Shown here piece after piece: positions 13,284 to 16,730 of a DNA stretch of 16,730 bases. The position numbers and the translations under genes were made by a program. The notes under the pieces were generated by a model. The model made no database searches, was not told the DNA's origin, and was given only the letters and a program-made list of their open reading frames with translations. Numbering within the stretch: position 1 is the stretch's first letter; every line of letters starts with the position of its first letter. The stretch covers positions 1 to 16,730 of the forward strand of contig JAJAZH010000346.1 in assembly GCA_026785815.1 (NCBI GenBank), read 5' to 3'. This stretch comes from Ramlibacter sp. GTDB taxonomy: Bacteria; Pseudomonadota; Gammaproteobacteria; Burkholderiales; Burkholderiaceae_C.

Positions 13284-13305
13284 TAAAAGAACGACCGTTC
13301 TTTTA
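13284..13305. promoter_or_regulatory. 22-bp palindromic operator, TetR-type candidate
   Basis: TAAAAGAACG (13284-13293) and CGTTCTTTTA (13296-13305) are perfect 10-bp inverted arms separated by AC. The GAACG-NN-CGTTC core is a common form of TetR-family operator, including regulators of acyl-CoA metabolism in proteobacteria. It lies between the -10 box and the fadB-like start. No TetR gene is in the window, so the repressor would act from elsewhere. Confidence 0.6.
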
Positions 13306-13323
13306 CTTTCCAGGGGCACCAGC

Positions 13324-15423
<2,100 letters not shown>

Positions 15424-15440
15424 CGGCCACCGGTCGTCAT

Positions 15441-15456
15441 CCCCGCGCAGGCGGGG
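15441..15456. repeat. REP-like hairpin after the fadB-like gene
   Basis: CCCCGC (15441-15446) and GCGGGG (15451-15456) form a perfect 6-bp stem with a GCAG loop, inside GTCATCCCCGCGCAGGCGG followed by GGAGCCAG. This matches the form of the common proteobacterial CGTCATYCCCGC...GCGGGRATCCAG intergenic repeat. It lacks a T-run, so it may stabilise the upstream mRNA end rather than terminate it. Confidence 0.6.
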
Positions 15457-15472
15457 AGCCAGGCTTCCGCCC

Positions 15473-16730
15473 ATGATCAAGCGCATTTTGCTTTCGCTCC
15501 TCACCGTGCTGCTGCTGCTGGCCGCAGCCGTCGTGATCAACACGCTGCGCCAGGGCTCGCGCCAACTCGAGGTCTCGCCGGCCGCACCGCTGGCAGTCGA
15601 CGAGAACGGCGTGGCGGAAACCCTGGCCGCGTCGCTGCGCTTCAAGACCGTCTCGAGTTACGACGACCCGAAACTGAACGCCGACCAGTTCCTGGCCTTC
15701 CACGCCTACCTGCAACAGCGCTTTCCCAAGACGCACGCCGCGCTCAAGCGCGAGGTGGTCGGCGATCTGAGCCTGCTCTACACCTGGTCCGGCAGCGATG
15801 CAAAGGCCATGCCGATCCTGTTGATGGCGCACCAGGACGTAGTGCCGATCGCTCCCGGGACCGAGGCAACCTGGCAGGCCGTGCCGTTCGCCGGCGAGGT
15901 CAAGGACGGCTTCGTCTGGGGCCGCGGCGCCTGGGACGACAAGGCCAACCTGATCTCGCAGTTGGAGGCGGTGGAGATGCTGCTGGCCAGCGGCTTCAAG
16001 CCGCGCCAGACGGTGTACCTGGCGTTCGGCGCCGACGAGGAAGTGGGCGGCCAGCGCGGCGCCTTCGAGATCGCGAAGCTGCTGCAGTCGCGCAGCGTCA
16101 AGCTCGATTTCATCATCGACGAGGGCCTGCTGATCACCGAAGGCATCCTGCCCGGCCTGGACAAGCCGGCGGCGCTGATCGGCATCGCGGAGAAGGGCTA
16201 CCTGTCGGTGGCGTTGAAGGTGCCGGCCACGCCCGGCCATTCGTCGATGCCGCCACCCAAGGGCGAGACCGCCATCGCGATGATGAGCGACGCGCTGCGC
16301 CGGCTGGACGACCAGCAGCTGCCGGCGGCCATCCGCGGCGTGGCCCGCGAGATGTTCGAGACGGTCGCACCGGAGATGAGCGGCTTCAACCGCTTCGCGC
16401 TGACCAACCTCTGGCTGTTCGGTCCGCTGGTGCAGGCCCAGCTGGAAAAGGGCGCCAGCACCAACGCCATGCTGCGGACAACGACGGCGCTCACTGTCTT
16501 CAACGCCGGCAACAAGGACAACGTGCTCCCCGGCCAGGCCGAGGCGACGGTGAATTTCCGGCTGCTGCCAGGCGACACTCGCGAAGGCGTGATGCAGCAC
16601 GTGAATTCCACGGTGGGCAACCGGCGTTTCGAGTTCACGGCCTTGCCTTTCAGCTCCGACCCGTCGCCGGTCACGCCGACCCGTTCGGAGTCCTACCAGC
16701 TGATCAGCCGCACGGTCCGCGCTCAGTTCC
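15473..16730 (+). CDS. M20 family metallopeptidase (carboxypeptidase S/PM20D1-like), 5' part
   Basis: The first 419 codons are in the window and the frame is open to the right edge, so the C-terminus is missing. Residues 4-25 (RILLSLLTVLLLLAAAVVIN) form an N-terminal membrane anchor or uncleaved signal, placing the enzyme in the periplasm. The M20 zinc-site residues are present: H120 and D122 in MAHQDVVP, D155/D156 in GRGAWDDKA, E189/E190 in GADEEVGG, and D216 in IIDEG. PGHSSMPP fits the lid-domain histidine region. Family knowledge: the M20A/CPS1 group includes peptidases and mammalian PM20D1, which joins and splits N-acyl amino acids. The bacterial substrate is unknown. It lies 49 bp after the fadB-like stop, with a REP-like hairpin between. 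Confidence 0.85.
   Translation, partial: MIKRILLSLLTVLLLLAAAVVINTLRQGSRQLEVSPAAPLAVDENGVAETLAASLRFKTVSSYDDPKLNADQFLAFHAYLQQRFPKTHAALKREVVGDLSLLYTWSGSDAKAMPILLMAHQDVVPIAPGTEATWQAVPFAGEVKDGFVWGRGAWDDKANLISQLEAVEMLLASGFKPRQTVYLAFGADEEVGGQRGAFEIAKLLQSRSVKLDFIIDEGLLITEGILPGLDKPAALIGIAEKGYLSVALKVPATPGHSSMPPPKGETAIAMMSDALRRLDDQQLPAAIRGVAREMFETVAPEMSGFNRFALTNLWLFGPLVQAQLEKGASTNAMLRTTTALTVFNAGNKDNVLPGQAEATVNFRLLPGDTREGVMQHVNSTVGNRRFEFTALPFSSDPSPVTPTRSESYQLISRTVRAQF

Overview
The window looks like a piece of a high-GC betaproteobacterial chromosome, most likely Burkholderiales. The evidence is the G/C-rich third codon positions, a Liv-type ABC transporter and acyl-CoA genes with Burkholderiales-style sequences, and CCCCC/GGGGG hairpin repeats of a kind I associate from memory with Comamonadaceae and relatives. 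No database search was possible, so the organism is an inference. I saw no tRNA, rRNA, CRISPR array, integrase or transposase.

Left edge (1-188, minus): the 5' end of a SelO/YdiU-type pseudokinase gene. It is divergent from the next block across a 224-bp gap that holds a plausible sigma-70 promoter.

Signalling block (413-4880, plus): three tightly packed genes. The first, 413-1188, encodes a GNAT-fold protein resembling FeeM and LuxI N-acyl synthases. Its reading frame is broken by a -1 shift at a run of eight A's. The second is an 836-aa hybrid histidine kinase with six predicted membrane segments, HisKA, HATPase, two receivers and an Hpt domain, resembling the CqsS/LqsS class of autoinducer sensors. 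The third is a 389-aa protein with a receiver followed by a histidine kinase. Together they suggest a small-molecule synthase and sensor system with no DNA-binding output in the cluster. This is the most likely place for an undescribed system.

Catabolic and transport block (4862-13211): a minus-strand AraC-family regulator overlaps the end of the signalling block tail to tail by 19 bp. Divergent from it is an acyl-CoA ligase followed by a full Liv-type ABC importer (binding protein, LivH, LivM, LivG, LivF). A rho-independent terminator lies after the binding-protein gene and probably lets only some transcripts continue into the permease genes. Two tandem pairs of about 80-bp hairpin repeats flank livM, and their 3' ends supply the ribosome-binding sites of livM and livG. 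The two ATPases are asymmetric: the Walker A lysine of LivF is arginine and the signature motif of LivG is degenerate, and both changes fall in the same composite ATP site.

Right part (13212-16730): a bifunctional enoyl-CoA hydratase/3-hydroxyacyl-CoA dehydrogenase gene sits behind a TACAAT -10 box and a 22-bp palindrome that looks like a TetR-type operator. A REP-like hairpin follows, then the 5' 419 codons of a membrane-anchored M20 peptidase. The ligase, importer and beta-oxidation enzyme read as a pathway that takes up a carboxylic acid, activates it to a CoA thioester and oxidises it. The substrate cannot be told from sequence alone.
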